From an uncultured Rhizobiaceae bacterium (GTDB lineage Bacteria; Pseudomonadota; Alphaproteobacteria; Rhizobiales; Rhizobiaceae): a stretch of DNA of 64,000 nucleotides. Shown piece after piece: positions 17,572 through 27,812 of the stretch. Every line of letters starts with the position of its first letter. The first letter of the stretch is position 1. The notes under the pieces were generated by a model. It ran no database searches. It had not been told where the DNA came from and worked only from the letters and a program-made list of their open reading frames with translations. The translations under genes were made by a program, and so were the position numbers. The stretch spans positions 1 through 64,000 of the forward strand of contig CAMYMG010000056.1 in assembly GCA_947259295.1 (NCBI GenBank), written 5' to 3'.

Positions 17572-18846
17572 ATGAAACACGATGCGGCTTTCGAAGCCCT
17601 GACGGCGGAAACACTGCCGGCGCGTCTCGGTGAAACCGAGGCGCTGACCTCGCGCATCGGCGCCGATGCCGCCGGCTGGCGCGTCCGCGAAGTCGGTGAC
17701 GGCAACCTTAACCTCGTCTTCATCGTCGAAGGGCCCAAGGGGGCGGCGGTCGTCAAGCAGGCGCTGCCCTATGTCCGCCTCGTCGGCGAGAGCTGGCCGC
17801 TGCCGCTGAAGCGCTCCTTCTTCGAATACCATGCATTGAAGCGCCAGGAGGAGCGTGCCGGCGTCGGCACCGTTCCCGCCATCTACCATTTCGACGAGGC
17901 GCAGGCGCTGATCGTCATGGAGTACCTGTCGCCGCATATCATCCTGCGCAAGGCGCTGATCGAGGGCCGGCAACTGCCGAAGATCGCCGAAGATCTCGGC
18001 CGCTTCGTCGCCCGCACGCTGTTTCGCGGCTCCGACCTGTCGATGAAGGCGCGCGATCGCAAGGAAGACGTGGCGCTGTTCGCCGACAATGCCGAACTCT
18101 GCGACATCACCGAAAGCCTCGTCTTCACCGACCCCTACTACGAGGCGGAGCTGAACAGCCACTCCTCGCCGCAGCTCGACGGCATCGTCGCCGAACTGCG
18201 CGCCGACCGCGACCTTAAAGTCGAGGCGCAGCGCCTCAAGCACCTCTTCGCCTCCAGCGCCGAAACCCTTGTGCATGGCGATCTTCACTCGGGTTCCATC
18301 ATGGTCACTGACGAAGAGACCCGCGTCATCGATCCGGAATTCGCCTTCTACGGGCCGATGGCCTTCGATGTCGGCATGCTGCTCGCCAATTTCTGGATGG
18401 CCTATTTCTCGCAGGCCGGCCACGAGGCGGGCAACGACCGCGCCGGCATGCGCGCCTATTTGCTCGAGGTCATCGTCGACACCTGGTCGGTGTTTCGCAG
18501 CGAGTTCGCGCATCTATGGCGCACCGAGCGCAGCGGCATGCTCTACGACCGGCGCCTGTTCGAGGATCGCGGTGATGCGCTCGGGTCCGAGCAGGCGCTC
18601 GACCGGACGTTGCACGCGATCTGGACCGACATGCTGGGCTTTGCCGGCGTCGAGATTCATCGCCGCATCCTGGGCCTTGCCCACAATGCCGATTTCGAGA
18701 CCATCGAAGACAAGGACCTGCGCGCCGCCTGCGAAATGCGCGCGCTGAAGTTCGGCCGGCATATCGCGGTCAACCGCGAGCGCATTCATGGGCTCGACGA
18801 GGTCAATGTGCTGGCCGAGCGGCTTGAGAAGGGGATTGTCTCTTGA
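17572..18846 (+). CDS. mtnK: S-methyl-5-thioribose kinase
   Basis: A 424-residue kinase of the aminoglycoside-phosphotransferase fold. It has the MtnK features [13 protein letters not shown] (nucleotide loop, near residue 43), [12 protein letters not shown] (catalytic loop, near residue 235) and a metal-binding [16 protein letters not shown]. The start ATG at 17572 has GGGAGGA a few bases upstream; an upstream GTG-type start would sit in the operator. It phosphorylates methylthioribose (and in some bacteria 5-deoxyribose) at C1, feeding MtnA, whose gene overlaps its stop by 4 bp. Its pairing with a sugar ABC importer suggests use of exogenous substrate. Confidence 0.92.
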   Translation: MKHDAAFEALTAETLPARLGETEALTSRIGADAAGWRVREVGDGNLNLVFIVEGPKGAAVVKQALPYVRLVGESWPLPLKRSFFEYHALKRQEERAGVGTVPAIYHFDEAQALIVMEYLSPHIILRKALIEGRQLPKIAEDLGRFVARTLFRGSDLSMKARDRKEDVALFADNAELCDITESLVFTDPYYEAELNSHSSPQLDGIVAELRADRDLKVEAQRLKHLFASSAETLVHGDLHSGSIMVTDEETRVIDPEFAFYGPMAFDVGMLLANFWMAYFSQAGHEAGNDRAGMRAYLLEVIVDTWSVFRSEFAHLWRTERSGMLYDRRLFEDRGDALGSEQALDRTLHAIWTDMLGFAGVEIHRRILGLAHNADFETIEDKDLRAACEMRALKFGRHIAVNRERIHGLDEVNVLAERLEKGIVS

Positions 18847-19937
18847 ACGTCGGGGATCGCCACTACCGCACCATCTGGCTGAACGAGGATGGCCGTTCCG
18901 TCGACATCATCGACCAGCGCTGGCTGCCCCACGACCTTCGCGTCAAGACCGTCGACACCGTCGCAGGCATAGCCACCGCGATCCGCGACATGTGGGTGCG
19001 CGGCGCGCCGCTGATCGGCGTCACCGCGGCCTATGGCGTCGCCATCCAGATGCGTGAAGACGCATCGGACGAAGCGCTCGACAAGGTGTGGCACGAGCTG
19101 CACGAGACGCGTCCAACCGCCATCAACCTGCGCTGGGCGCTCGACGAGATGCGCCGCGTGCTGACGCCGTTGCCATTGGCCGAGCGCGCGGAAGCCGCCT
19201 ACCGGCGTGCAGCCGAGATCGCCGACGAGGACATCGAGCTCAACCGCTCGATCGGCAGGCATGGCCTGGAAATTATCAGGAAGATCGCCGAGACCAAGAA
19301 ACCCGGCGAACCGGTCAACATCCTGACCCATTGCAACGCCGGCTGGCTGGCGACCGTCGATTACGGCACCGCCACCGCGCCCATTTATCTCGCCACCGAG
19401 GCCGGCATCCCGGTCCACGTCTATGTCGACGAGACGAGGCCCCGCAACCAGGGCGCCCAGCTCACGGCGTGGGAGATGGCCGGTCACGGCGTGCCGCACA
19501 CGTTGATCGTCGACAATGCCGGCGGCCACCTGATGCAGCGCGGCGAAATCGACATGGTCATCGTCGGCACCGACCGCACCACCGCCAATGGCGATGTCTG
19601 CAACAAGATCGGCACGTACCTGAAGGCGCTTGCCGCACATGACAATGACGTGCCCTTCTATGTCGGCCTGCCGTCGCCCACCATCGACTGGACGGTGCAT
19701 GACGGGCTGACCGAGATCCCGATCGAGGAGCGTTCGGGCGACGAGGTCGCGCTGGTCTGGGGCAGGACCGCCTCGGGCGAGATCGCCCAGGTGCGCATTT
19801 CGCCTGACGCGACGCCATCGGCCAACCCGGCCTTCGACGTCACGCCGGCGCGGCTGATCACAGGTCTGATTACAGAGCGCGGGGTGGCACATGCCTCGCC
19901 CGAAGGCCTCAAGGCGCTGTTCCCCGAGCGAGGCTGA
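18843..19937 (+). CDS. mtnA: S-methyl-5-thioribose-1-phosphate isomerase
   Basis: A 364-residue aldose-ketose isomerase related to eIF2B. The catalytic cysteine is Cys164 in [19 protein letters not shown] and the catalytic aspartate is Asp244 in [20 protein letters not shown]; both fit the positions known for the Bacillus subtilis enzyme. [15 protein letters not shown] is the phosphate-binding region. The start is a TTG overlapping the mtnK stop (TTGA) behind GAAGGGGA, so expression should be coupled. It converts methylthioribose-1-phosphate to methylthioribulose-1-phosphate. No mtnB, mtnC or mtnD is in the window, so the ketose phosphate may be handled by an aldolase instead. Confidence 0.93.
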   Translation: MNVGDRHYRTIWLNEDGRSVDIIDQRWLPHDLRVKTVDTVAGIATAIRDMWVRGAPLIGVTAAYGVAIQMREDASDEALDKVWHELHETRPTAINLRWALDEMRRVLTPLPLAERAEAAYRRAAEIADEDIELNRSIGRHGLEIIRKIAETKKPGEPVNILTHCNAGWLATVDYGTATAPIYLATEAGIPVHVYVDETRPRNQGAQLTAWEMAGHGVPHTLIVDNAGGHLMQRGEIDMVIVGTDRTTANGDVCNKIGTYLKALAAHDNDVPFYVGLPSPTIDWTVHDGLTEIPIEERSGDEVALVWGRTASGEIAQVRISPDATPSANPAFDVTPARLITGLITERGVAHASPEGLKALFPERG

Positions 19938-19940
19938 GGC

Positions 19941-20294
19941 ATGGCCGTCACCATTTACGGTATCAAGAACTGCGACACGATGAAGAAGGCCCGCGCCTGG
20001 CTAGACGATCACGGCGTCGCCTATCGCTTCCACGATTACCGCGTCGAGGGACTCGAGCGCGAGCGGCTTGCCGGTTGGCAGCAGGCGCTTGGCTGGGAAG
20101 CCCTCGTCAACCGCTCCAGCGCCACCTGGCGGCAGCTTCCCGAGAACGACAAGGCCGGTATCGACGGTGAAAGCGCGGCCGCCCTGATGCTTGCCAACCC
20201 GACGCTGATCAAGCGCCCGGTGCTCGACGTCGATGGAAAGCTGACGGTCGGCTTCAAGCCCGGGACCTACGAGACGCTGTTCGCCGGCGCCTAG
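19941..20294 (+). CDS. ArsC/Spx-family protein (YffB-like)
   Basis: A 117-residue thioredoxin-fold protein starting MAVTIYGIKNCDTMKKARAW, which matches the YffB/Spx branch of the ArsC superfamily. It has a single cysteine in the N-terminal motif and lacks the arginine triad arrangement of true arsenate reductases, so arsenate resistance should not be assumed. Length is normal. It begins 3 bp after the mtnA stop and may be read through from that operon, but a functional link to methylthioribose is not evident. Confidence 0.88.
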   Translation: MAVTIYGIKNCDTMKKARAWLDDHGVAYRFHDYRVEGLERERLAGWQQALGWEALVNRSSATWRQLPENDKAGIDGESAAALMLANPTLIKRPVLDVDGKLTVGFKPGTYETLFAGA

Positions 20295-20362
20295 CGCTAC
20301 CGATCTGTCCGCCTCCCGGATTGGCCCAAGCAATATTTGTTGCACTGCACACGCGGCTCAAT

Positions 20363-21538
20363 ATGGTCCGCGCCATGTCGTCCGAACCCGCGTCGCCATT
20401 CAGGATAGCCTTTGCCGGCATGATCGCCATGGCCGTCGCCATGGGTATCGGGCGCTTTGTCTACACGCCGATCCTGCCCGGCATGATGCAGCAGCTGGGC
20501 CTCTCGGCCGCCGATGCCGGCCTCATCGCCTCGGCCAACTATCTTGGCTATCTCGTGGGTGCCGTGCTGGCGGCCGGCGGCTGGGCCGAAGGCCACGAGC
20601 GGTTGATCATGATCGCGGGCCTCGGCGCCAGCACGCTTCTGGCCGCCGCCATGGGATCTACCGACAGCCTCGCGATCTTCCTTGTTGTGCGCTTCCTTGC
20701 CGGTCTAGCCTCGGCATTTGTCATGGTGTTTCTGGCCAGCATCGTGTTTTCGCATCTGGCAACGGCCCGCCGCAGCGAACTCCAGGCCCTTCACTTCGGC
20801 GGCGTGGGTCTCGGCATTGCCGTTTCCGCGGCGATGATGCTGGTGCTGATCTCTGCGGGCACGGACTGGCGCGGCGGCTGGTTCGGCGCGGCCGCCCTGT
20901 CGGCCTTGGGATTTCTCGTCGTCGCCTGGCTCGTGAACCACGGGCCCTTTGTCGTTGGTCACCCGCGACGCGAACCGAAGCTTCCCGACAGCATGGCGCT
21001 GCGCAAGGTCATCCTCGCCTACGGCCTTTTCGGCCTGGGTTACATCGTTACAGCCACCTTTCTCGTCGCCATCGTGCGCGAGGGCGACGGCGGGCGGCAG
21101 TTCGAGGCCGTGGTCTGGCTGGCCACCGGCCTGGCCGGGTTTCCTTCGGTGTTTCTCTGGAACCGGGTTGCCAACCGTATCGGCCTTCCAGCCGCCTATG
21201 TTTTCGCCTGCATCGTCGAGGCCGCGGGGGTCACCGCAAGTGTCGCGGCGGGCGGTATCTGGGGGCCGCTGGTCGGCGGCATCCTGCTCGGCGCCACCTT
21301 CATCGCGGCGACCTCGCTTGGCCTGCGGCTGGCGCAACTGATGGCGCCGCTGTCGGCCCGGCGTGCGCTCGCCTTGATGACCGCCTCCTTCGGCGTCGGT
21401 CAGATTGCCGGACCGGTTCTCGCCGGATTCGTCGCCCAGTGGAGCGGCAGCTTTTTCCTGCCGTCTGTCGGTGCCGCGGTCGCGCTGCTCGCCTCGGCAC
21501 TCATCGTCTGGTCCGCAGACGCCCCGAAATCGGCCTGA
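20363..21538 (+). CDS. YbfB/YjiJ-family MFS transporter
   Basis: A roughly 391-residue membrane protein with twelve predicted segments. The opening FRIAFAGMIAMAVAMGIGRF followed by VYTPILPGMMQQLGLSAADA is characteristic of the YbfB/YjiJ branch of the major facilitator superfamily, whose substrates are unknown. The start is uncertain: ATG 20363, ATG 20375 and TTG 20321 are in frame and none has a clear ribosome-binding site. It stands between the YffB-like gene and the SbmA-like gene with no obvious functional partner. Confidence 0.85.
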   Translation: MVRAMSSEPASPFRIAFAGMIAMAVAMGIGRFVYTPILPGMMQQLGLSAADAGLIASANYLGYLVGAVLAAGGWAEGHERLIMIAGLGASTLLAAAMGSTDSLAIFLVVRFLAGLASAFVMVFLASIVFSHLATARRSELQALHFGGVGLGIAVSAAMMLVLISAGTDWRGGWFGAAALSALGFLVVAWLVNHGPFVVGHPRREPKLPDSMALRKVILAYGLFGLGYIVTATFLVAIVREGDGGRQFEAVVWLATGLAGFPSVFLWNRVANRIGLPAAYVFACIVEAAGVTASVAAGGIWGPLVGGILLGATFIAATSLGLRLAQLMAPLSARRALALMTASFGVGQIAGPVLAGFVAQWSGSFFLPSVGAAVALLASALIVWSADAPKSA

Positions 21539-21644
21539 TTTTCGACTTTGCCCGGACTTTGCCGCCAGCGGCATTTTCTTTCACCGCGAATTGTGGATGA
21601 TGCCCGCCGACCGGTGATTGCGCCGCCTTCATGGAGCTTCAGCC

Positions 21645-22895
21645 TTGTTCGTATCGTTTTTCCCCCGACCGAAGCTGTTTTTCCTCTCCTTCATCGCCTG
21701 GATAATTGTCGCGGTAGCTTTCTGGTATCTGGTAGGCCGCGATCTCGGCGCTTATTTCGGCATGCCACCAGCCGCAGCGGACGCAGAGCCGATCGTCGGA
21801 GCCAACTACTTCTGGACCCCCGAATTCCTCTGGTTCTACATCTATTTCGCCCTTGTCACGGCGATCTTCGCGGCCTTCTGGTACCTCTATTCGCCGCACC
21901 CGTGGGCGCACTGGTCGATCCTCGGCAGCGCGCTGATCCTGTTTTCCACCTATTTCTCGGTGCAGATCAGCGTTGCGATCAACAACTGGCGCCGCCCCTT
22001 CTTCGATTCGGTGCAGCAGGCGCTGACCACGCCGGGGTCGGTTGCGGCCGCGGACCTCTACGGGCTCATCCTGATCTTCGCGCAGATCGCCTTCATGGCC
22101 GTCGCCGCCTTCGTCGGCACGCGCTTCTTCGTCAGCCACTACATCTTCCGCTGGCGCACCGCGATGAACGACTACTACATGGCCAACTGGCCGCAGCTCA
22201 GGAACATCGAAGGTGCATCGCAGCGCGTCCAGGAAGACACGATGCGCTTTGCCCAGACCGTCGAGGGCCTCGGCGTCAGCATGGTCGACGCGGTGATGAC
22301 CCTGATCGCCTTCCTGCCGATTCTCTACGGCCTGTCATCGACCGTCACCGAACTGCCGATCGTTGGTGAAATTCCAGCCCCGCTCATGTATGCCGCGATC
22401 TTCTGGTCGTTGTTTGGCACAGTGCTGCTCGCCGTCGTCGGCATCAAGCTTCCCGGCCTCGAGTTCCGCAACCAGCGCGTCGAGGCGGCCTACCGCAAGG
22501 AACTCGTCTACGGCGAGGACCACGAGGATCGGGCGCAGCCGCCTACGGTGCGCGAGCTCTACGCCAATGTCCGCCGGAACTATTTCCGGCTATATTTTCA
22601 CTACATGTATTTCAACGTGGCCCGGTCGTTCTACATCCAGGCCGACAACATCTTCGCCTACCTGATCCTGGTGCCGACCATAGCGGCCGGCAAGATCACC
22701 TTCGGAATCCTGCAGCAGATTCTGACCGCGTTTACCCAGGTAAGTTCATCGTTCCAGTACCTGGTCAATGCCTGGCCGACGATCGTCGAGCTGCTGTCGA
22801 TTCACAAGCGCCTGAAGGCCTTCGAGGCTGTGCTGCACGGCGAGGAATTGCCGGATATCGACCGCCGCTACATGGAGCGGCAGTCGGAGGTCTAA
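21645..22895 (+). CDS. sbmA: SbmA/BacA-family peptide transporter
   Basis: A 416-residue inner-membrane protein with the family hallmarks: N-terminal [15 protein letters not shown], the [20 protein letters not shown] block, [39 protein letters not shown] and [16 protein letters not shown]. These are close to E. coli SbmA along the whole length. The TTG at 21645 is chosen because it gives the family N-terminus; GGAGC lies upstream. SbmA/BacA proteins are proton-driven importers of proline-rich and other antimicrobial peptides; rhizobial BacA is needed for bacteroid survival in legumes making NCR peptides. No ATPase domain is present, as expected for SbmA rather than the BclA type. Confidence 0.93.
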   Translation: MFVSFFPRPKLFFLSFIAWIIVAVAFWYLVGRDLGAYFGMPPAAADAEPIVGANYFWTPEFLWFYIYFALVTAIFAAFWYLYSPHPWAHWSILGSALILFSTYFSVQISVAINNWRRPFFDSVQQALTTPGSVAAADLYGLILIFAQIAFMAVAAFVGTRFFVSHYIFRWRTAMNDYYMANWPQLRNIEGASQRVQEDTMRFAQTVEGLGVSMVDAVMTLIAFLPILYGLSSTVTELPIVGEIPAPLMYAAIFWSLFGTVLLAVVGIKLPGLEFRNQRVEAAYRKELVYGEDHEDRAQPPTVRELYANVRRNYFRLYFHYMYFNVARSFYIQADNIFAYLILVPTIAAGKITFGILQQILTAFTQVSSSFQYLVNAWPTIVELLSIHKRLKAFEAVLHGEELPDIDRRYMERQSEV

Positions 22896-22922
22896 CCGAA
22901 GGCCGGTCTCGCAACGGCGGGG

Positions 22923-23927
22923 CTAGCCGTCCGCTGCCTGGCTTGGCACGTCGCGGACACCCGTGCGGGCGAGATAGTCGGCGTAGCTCGTGCAAGCCAC
23001 GTCTGGCTTCGTGCAGACGTCGCCCGCGAAACGCTCCAGGGCCTTCCAGTAGGCGCCGTCATTCATCAGTGTGAAATGGAAGCCGATCTGCAGCGGGACG
23101 CGCTTGCCGGAATATTCAGCCTCGAAGGCTGCAAGGAAAGCCGCGTAGGCGCGATCCTGGAACGCAGCATCCGGGTCCGGTTTCTCAATCCCGTCGGAGT
23201 GTCGCACGAACAGATTGTAGTCCATTGCGATGACACGCCGCGACTGCGGCCCCTCGGGGATCATCGGCAGCGCGAAGCGCGCCACGCCGTCGCCGCGCAT
23301 CGGCTCGACCGGACCGCGCGAAACGCCGCTCGCGTCATAGCTGAAACCCGACATCTGGAGCGCCTCGTAGAGCGCCTGACCGGTGGAGAGATACGGCGCG
23401 CGAAACCCGCTTACTGCCTTGTCGGCGAAATCGCGCCATCCGGCCGGCTCATTGGCAAGGCCGTTGATGGTGTAGGCATCCCGCATGATGTGCCGGAAGG
23501 AAGCGAACTCCTCCAGCCAGTCATCCTTGCTCCATTTCTTGCCGTCGAAATGGCCGCAGCCGTGGCTGGCAATTTCGTGGCCTTCCGACGCCGCTGAGCG
23601 GATTTCCTTAAGCCGGTCCGCCACCTCCTGCCTGGACTGCGCGAAACCGACATTGGATTTGCCGGGCTGCATCGCCGGTCCCTGGTATTCTCGCCGCGTG
23701 TCGCGTGTCAGCAGGAATACGCAGGACAGGAAGTAGGTGAAGCGGGCGCCCGTCCGCGCCGCCAGCGTGCGGCTGCGCTGCCATTGCGCTATGTCATGGG
23801 CGCCGTCAAAGGAGATGATGACGTATTGCGGTTGCTTCGGCTCCGTCGCCGGTGGCCGCACTCCTGCCTGTGCCGAGGAGGCTAGCGAGAGGGACACGCA
23901 CAGGGCAACGCGAAAGGCAACGGACAT
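22923..23927 (-). CDS. Secreted polysaccharide deacetylase family protein
   Basis: A 334-residue protein with an N-terminal signal peptide (MSVAFRVALCVSLSLASSAQ). The NodB-like fold is indicated by YVIISFDGAHD (metal-binding aspartate region, near residue 35), GHEIASHGCGHFDGKKW (metal-ligand histidines in a HxxxH arrangement) and GFRAPYLSTG further on. The start at 23927 is preferred to an upstream ATG at 24089, since it places the signal peptide at the N-terminus. The likely target is an N-acetylated surface sugar, but peptidoglycan, chitin-like and other substrates are equally possible. Convergent with the sbmA-like gene. Confidence 0.85.
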   Translation of the reverse strand: MSVAFRVALCVSLSLASSAQAGVRPPATEPKQPQYVIISFDGAHDIAQWQRSRTLAARTGARFTYFLSCVFLLTRDTRREYQGPAMQPGKSNVGFAQSRQEVADRLKEIRSAASEGHEIASHGCGHFDGKKWSKDDWLEEFASFRHIMRDAYTINGLANEPAGWRDFADKAVSGFRAPYLSTGQALYEALQMSGFSYDASGVSRGPVEPMRGDGVARFALPMIPEGPQSRRVIAMDYNLFVRHSDGIEKPDPDAAFQDRAYAAFLAAFEAEYSGKRVPLQIGFHFTLMNDGAYWKALERFAGDVCTKPDVACTSYADYLARTGVRDVPSQAADG

Positions 23928-24164
23928 GGGAACTCTTAGGTCGGATGCGGCAAGCCACCGACTAAGTGTCAAATGTGGCGTCGGTGCGATCCGCGCCCAA
24001 CGAGAAGCGATAGTCGCTCGATGAACATACTGGCGGTCCGCCGCCCTCGAACGCCTCGCGCGCCGAATTTCCGGCCTGCCCCCTTCCATGCCGGCAAAAT
24101 TTCGCTAAAACGCGAGGCTCGCAACAAGGGCCGGCCAAAAAGCCGGCAAGGTTCAAGAGAAAAA

Positions 24165-24830
24165 ATGTCGGACGACAGCTTCATCCGCGAAGTCAACGAT
24201 GAGATACGGCAGGATCAGGCGCGCGCCCTGTGGGACCGCTATGGCCCGCTGGCGCTCGGCATTGCCGTGCTCGTCGTTCTCGCGACTGCCGGTTTCGTCG
24301 GCTACAACTACTGGACCGAAACGCGTGCCAACCGCTCCGGCGACGAGTTCTCGCAGGCCCTGGCACTCGCCAATGACGGCAAGAACGACGAAGCGCTCGG
24401 TGCCCTGCAGGCGCTGGAAGCCGAGGGCTACGGCGCCTACCCGCTGCTCGCCCGCATGCGTGCAGCAACCGTGCTTGCTGCAAAGGGTGATTTCGCCGGT
24501 GCCGTGGCCGGCTTCGACGAGGTCTCGACCGATACCTCCATTCCAGCGGCTATCCGCGATATGGCGCGCTTGCGTGCCGCCTTACTGCTGGTCGATCACG
24601 GCACCTATGCCGAGGTTGCCGCACGAGCCGAGGCACTGACCTCCGATACCGACCCGCTGCGTCATTCGGCTCGCGAGGCACTCGGCCTCTCTGCCTGGAA
24701 GGAAGCGCGTCCGTCGGATGCGCTGGCACTGTTCCAGCAGATCGCCGACGACGAGGCTGCTCCGAAGAACGCCCGCCAGCGCGCCACATTGATGATCGAA
24801 CTGATCCGCGGTTCCGGCGCGGCTTCTTGA
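24165..24830 (+). CDS. Tetratricopeptide-like membrane protein (YfgM/BamB-associated type)
   Basis: A 221-residue protein: a short cytoplasmic N-terminus (MSDDSFIREVNDEIRQDQAR), one transmembrane segment at about residues 28-49, and a periplasmic helical-repeat domain that ends with the IADDEAAPKNARQRATLMIE segment. This is the alphaproteobacterial YfgM-like (DUF2133) layout. It lies 3 bp upstream of der, an association conserved in Proteobacteria, where YfgM is linked to the SecYEG translocon and periplasmic chaperones. The ATG at 24165 is chosen over a much longer frame because the added residues are basic and non-conserved and lie in the promoter region. Confidence 0.85.
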   Translation: MSDDSFIREVNDEIRQDQARALWDRYGPLALGIAVLVVLATAGFVGYNYWTETRANRSGDEFSQALALANDGKNDEALGALQALEAEGYGAYPLLARMRAATVLAAKGDFAGAVAGFDEVSTDTSIPAAIRDMARLRAALLLVDHGTYAEVAARAEALTSDTDPLRHSAREALGLSAWKEARPSDALALFQQIADDEAAPKNARQRATLMIELIRGSGAAS

Positions 24831-24833
24831 GCC

Positions 24834-26261
24834 ATGGCCTTCCAGATTGCCATTATCGGCCGGCCCAACGTCGGCAAGTCGACGCTTTTCAATCGTCTTG
24901 CCGGCAGGAAGCTGGCCCTGGTCGACGACACGCCTGGCGTTACGCGCGATAGGCGCGTCCATCCGGCAAAACTTTACGACCTGCATTTCGATGTCATCGA
25001 CACAGCGGGTTTCGAGGACGCGGCCGCCGCCACCTTGCAGGGCCGCATGCGCGCTCAGACCGAGATTGCCATCCGCGAGGCGGACCTGATTTTCTTCATG
25101 GTGGACGCCAAGAGCGGCATCACCCCCGACGACCGCACCTTCGCCGAAATCGTCCGCAAATCCGGCAAGCCCGTGGTGCTCGTCGCCAACAAGGCCGAGG
25201 CAAAGGGCTCGCAGGGCGGCCTGCTCGAGAGTTGGGAGCTTGGTCTTGGCGAGCCTGTCGCCGTCTCGGCCGAACATGGCCAGGGCTTGCCCGACCTCCG
25301 CGACGCGGTCGTCGAGGCGCTCGGCAAGAAGGTTGCGTTCGGCGACGACGAGGATGAGGACGACGCGGTGATCGATGAGCCGCTCGTCGGCGAGGACATC
25401 GCCGACCCCGACATCGAGCCTGCCTACGACGACACCAAGCCGATGCGGATTGCAGTCATCGGCCGTCCCAATGCCGGCAAGTCTACGATGATCAACGCGC
25501 TGATCGGCGAGGAGCGGCTGCTGACCGGTCCCGAGGCCGGCATCACCCGCGATTCCATATCGGTCGACTGGGACTGGCGCGGCCGCGAGATCAAGCTGTT
25601 CGACACCGCTGGCATGCGCCGCAAGGCCAGGGTGCAGGAGAAACTCGAGAAGCTGTCGGTTGCCGATGGTCTGCGTGCCATCCGCTTCGCCGAGGTGGTC
25701 ATCGTCGTGTTCGACGCGACGATCCCCTTCGAGAAACAGGATCTGCAGCTTGCCGACCTGATCATCCGAGAGGGCAGGGCGCTAGTGCTTGCCTTTAACA
25801 AGTGGGACCTGATCGAGCATCCCCAGGAGACACTTGCCGAGCTGCGCGAAAAGACCGAGCGGTTGCTGCCGCAGGTGCGTGGCGTGCAGGCCGTGCCTGT
25901 GTCGGCCGAGACAGGCCGTGGCCTCGACAAGCTCATGGATGCCGTACTCAAGACCCACAAGGTCTGGAACAGCCGCGTCTCAACCGGCCGCCTCAACCGC
26001 TGGCTCGAGGGAGTTCTCGGCCATCACCCGCCGCCCGCCGTCGCCGGACGCCGCCTGAAGATAAAGTACATGACTCAGGTCAAGACGCGCCCCCCGGGCT
26101 TCGTGCTGTCCTGCACCCGTCCGGACGACGTGCCGCAATCCTATATCCGCTACCTGACCAACAATCTGCGCGAGGCCTTCGACATTCCGGGTGTGCCGAT
26201 ACGCATGTCGCTGCACGCGTCCGAAAACCCGTTCGCCGGCCGTGCGAGGAAACGCCGCTGA
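24834..26261 (+). CDS. der: Ribosome biogenesis GTPase Der
   Basis: A 475-residue tandem GTPase. The first G domain has GRPNVGKST (residues 9-17) and DTAGFED; the second has GRPNAGKST near residues 210-218 and DTAGMRRKA, with NKWD as its G4 motif. A C-terminal KH-like domain includes [20 protein letters not shown] and ends in a basic tail. An acidic linker ([14 protein letters not shown]) separates the G domains. Der is essential for 50S ribosomal subunit assembly. It starts 3 bp after the YfgM-like gene and is co-transcribed with it. Confidence 0.97.
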   Translation: MAFQIAIIGRPNVGKSTLFNRLAGRKLALVDDTPGVTRDRRVHPAKLYDLHFDVIDTAGFEDAAAATLQGRMRAQTEIAIREADLIFFMVDAKSGITPDDRTFAEIVRKSGKPVVLVANKAEAKGSQGGLLESWELGLGEPVAVSAEHGQGLPDLRDAVVEALGKKVAFGDDEDEDDAVIDEPLVGEDIADPDIEPAYDDTKPMRIAVIGRPNAGKSTMINALIGEERLLTGPEAGITRDSISVDWDWRGREIKLFDTAGMRRKARVQEKLEKLSVADGLRAIRFAEVVIVVFDATIPFEKQDLQLADLIIREGRALVLAFNKWDLIEHPQETLAELREKTERLLPQVRGVQAVPVSAETGRGLDKLMDAVLKTHKVWNSRVSTGRLNRWLEGVLGHHPPPAVAGRRLKIKYMTQVKTRPPGFVLSCTRPDDVPQSYIRYLTNNLREAFDIPGVPIRMSLHASENPFAGRARKRR

Positions 26262-26381
26262 TGCGACGCACCGTCGCACGGCGGAACCATCTTGCTGCCG
26301 CATAAACACGGTTAACGCTCCATCAAGGTTAATGCATCAGTCTCTCTCCAAGAGACCGAGTGGCGTCCTGGAGAGTTTTCT

Positions 26382-27563
26382 GTGCATCGACGACTAGTGA
26401 CGCGGTTGTTTGCCGCCACCAGCCGAGACAAGCGTTCGTTCCTGTCTCCTTTCATCATCGGACTGGGTCTTTGGGTCGGATTTCCGACCGTTGCCGCCTA
26501 TCAGGACATGGCGAGCCTCGTTTCGGGCATTGAGGCGTCGAGCGCGCGCTGGAATTCCTTCGTCGAAAAGTCGGTCGCCGGATCGGTGCATGCGGCCGAA
26601 ATGCCTTTCGTCGATGGCGACATCGCCACCGGGTCGATTGCCGGGGCCGGCGTCGATGCCAGGGGACTGGGCCCGGTCGCCTTGCGTGGCAAGAACAGAG
26701 AAATAAGCGCGATACCCGACGAGGACCGTATCGTCCGGTCGGGCAAGAAGGACCGCATCATCCAGGTCACGCCTGTGGCTCCGCCGAAGGCATTTGACGC
26801 CGGGTCCATGTTCAAGCGCACCGGCATGCTGCTGCAACCGGCGCCCGAGCACGTCAAGATGGCCTTCGCCATGCCCGGCATTCGCGGCAAGGAGGTCGAG
26901 ATCGCCACGGCCTTCTACATGAAGCAGGAACAGCGCCCCGAACGCGGCGTCCCGGCAATGCTGGCCGGCCTGGTTAACAACGACAAGCCGGACATCCTGG
27001 CCACCGCCTACGCGCCCGCAGAGCCTGACTACGCCACCGCTTCGCCCTTCGAGAGCCTGCTCCAGGAGCCGCAGGACGACGGTCGCTTCATTCCGCCGAT
27101 CGCCAAGGGCGATCACACATGGATGAGCCAGCCTCTGCCGCCAGCTGTATTCTCCAAGGCCGAACAGACGTGCCTGGCAACCGGCATCTACTTCGAAGCC
27201 CGCGGCGAAAAGCTGCGCGGCCAGGCGGCGGTTGCGCAGGTCATCCTCAACCGGGTGCGCAACCCGACCTATCCGAACACGATCTGCGGCGTCGTCTACC
27301 AGAACGACAATCTTCTCAACCGCTGCCAGTTCTCCTTCGCCTGCGACGGCAAGCGCGACCGCATTACCAACCCGGCCAACTACAAGACGGCCCAGGAAAT
27401 CGCCATGGCTGTGACGGCCGGCAAGATCTTCATCCCCGAGGTCGGCTCCGCCACCCACTATCACGCGACCTATGTCGCTCCGCGCTGGGCGCACACCATG
27501 AAGAAGATGAAAAAGATCGGCCTGCACATCTTCTACCGCACCTATGGCGGCGGCTGGAGCTAG
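26382..27563 (+). CDS. SleB-type cell wall hydrolase
   Basis: A 393-residue protein starting at a GTG behind GGAGAG. One hydrophobic segment near residues 20-38 anchors it or acts as a signal peptide; residues about 40-260 are a low-complexity linker; the catalytic Hydrolase_2 domain occupies about 264-390, with CLATGIYFEARGEKLRGQAA (the catalytic glutamate lies in the FEARGE motif), VAQVILNRVRNPTYPNTICG and ATHYHATYVAPRWAHTMKKM. Such proteins are lytic transglycosylase or amidase-like peptidoglycan hydrolases related to Bacillus SleB; in non-spore-formers they act in wall turnover. Monocistronic, by its flanking gaps. Confidence 0.9.
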   Translation: MHRRLVTRLFAATSRDKRSFLSPFIIGLGLWVGFPTVAAYQDMASLVSGIEASSARWNSFVEKSVAGSVHAAEMPFVDGDIATGSIAGAGVDARGLGPVALRGKNREISAIPDEDRIVRSGKKDRIIQVTPVAPPKAFDAGSMFKRTGMLLQPAPEHVKMAFAMPGIRGKEVEIATAFYMKQEQRPERGVPAMLAGLVNNDKPDILATAYAPAEPDYATASPFESLLQEPQDDGRFIPPIAKGDHTWMSQPLPPAVFSKAEQTCLATGIYFEARGEKLRGQAAVAQVILNRVRNPTYPNTICGVVYQNDNLLNRCQFSFACDGKRDRITNPANYKTAQEIAMAVTAGKIFIPEVGSATHYHATYVAPRWAHTMKKMKKIGLHIFYRTYGGGWS

Positions 27564-27726
27564 GCCTGGCCCCGGGAACTGTGCGTTCCGGCAGGCTGCC
27601 GGAGCGGCAGGAATTGCCGGGATTCGCCGCTTCGCTGGGCCGTAAACCGCCGGGCACTATGTCGCACCAGGCTAAACCATTGAAAATAATGGTATAAATA
27701 CTCCCGCCTATGGTCCTCACGCCGAC

Positions 27727-27755
27727 TTGACGGGACCATGACCCCTAACTATGTT
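27727..27755 (+). promoter_or_regulatory. Candidate sigma-70 promoter of the F0 ATP synthase operon
   Basis: TTGACG at 27727-27732 and TATGTT at 27750-27755 are separated by exactly 17 bp. Transcription would begin near 27762, giving a leader of about 50 bases before atpI. This supports the downstream atpI start at 27813, because the longer start at 27738 would lie inside the promoter. Confidence 0.55.
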
Positions 27756-27812
27756 GCGCGCGACTTGGAGCGGTCGGGCAAGTGCCCCGCACGCCCGGCA
27801 GGGGAGGTTGCG

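Noticed and set aside
19941..20294. Arsenate reductase annotation
   Set aside because: The protein belongs to the YffB/Spx branch, with a single N-terminal cysteine and no arsenate-detoxification genes nearby.
26312..26332. Two TTAA half-sites upstream of the SleB-like gene, suggesting CtrA control
   Set aside because: The spacing between them is 13 bp rather than the 7 bp of the CtrA site, and neither half matches the extended TTAACCAT form.
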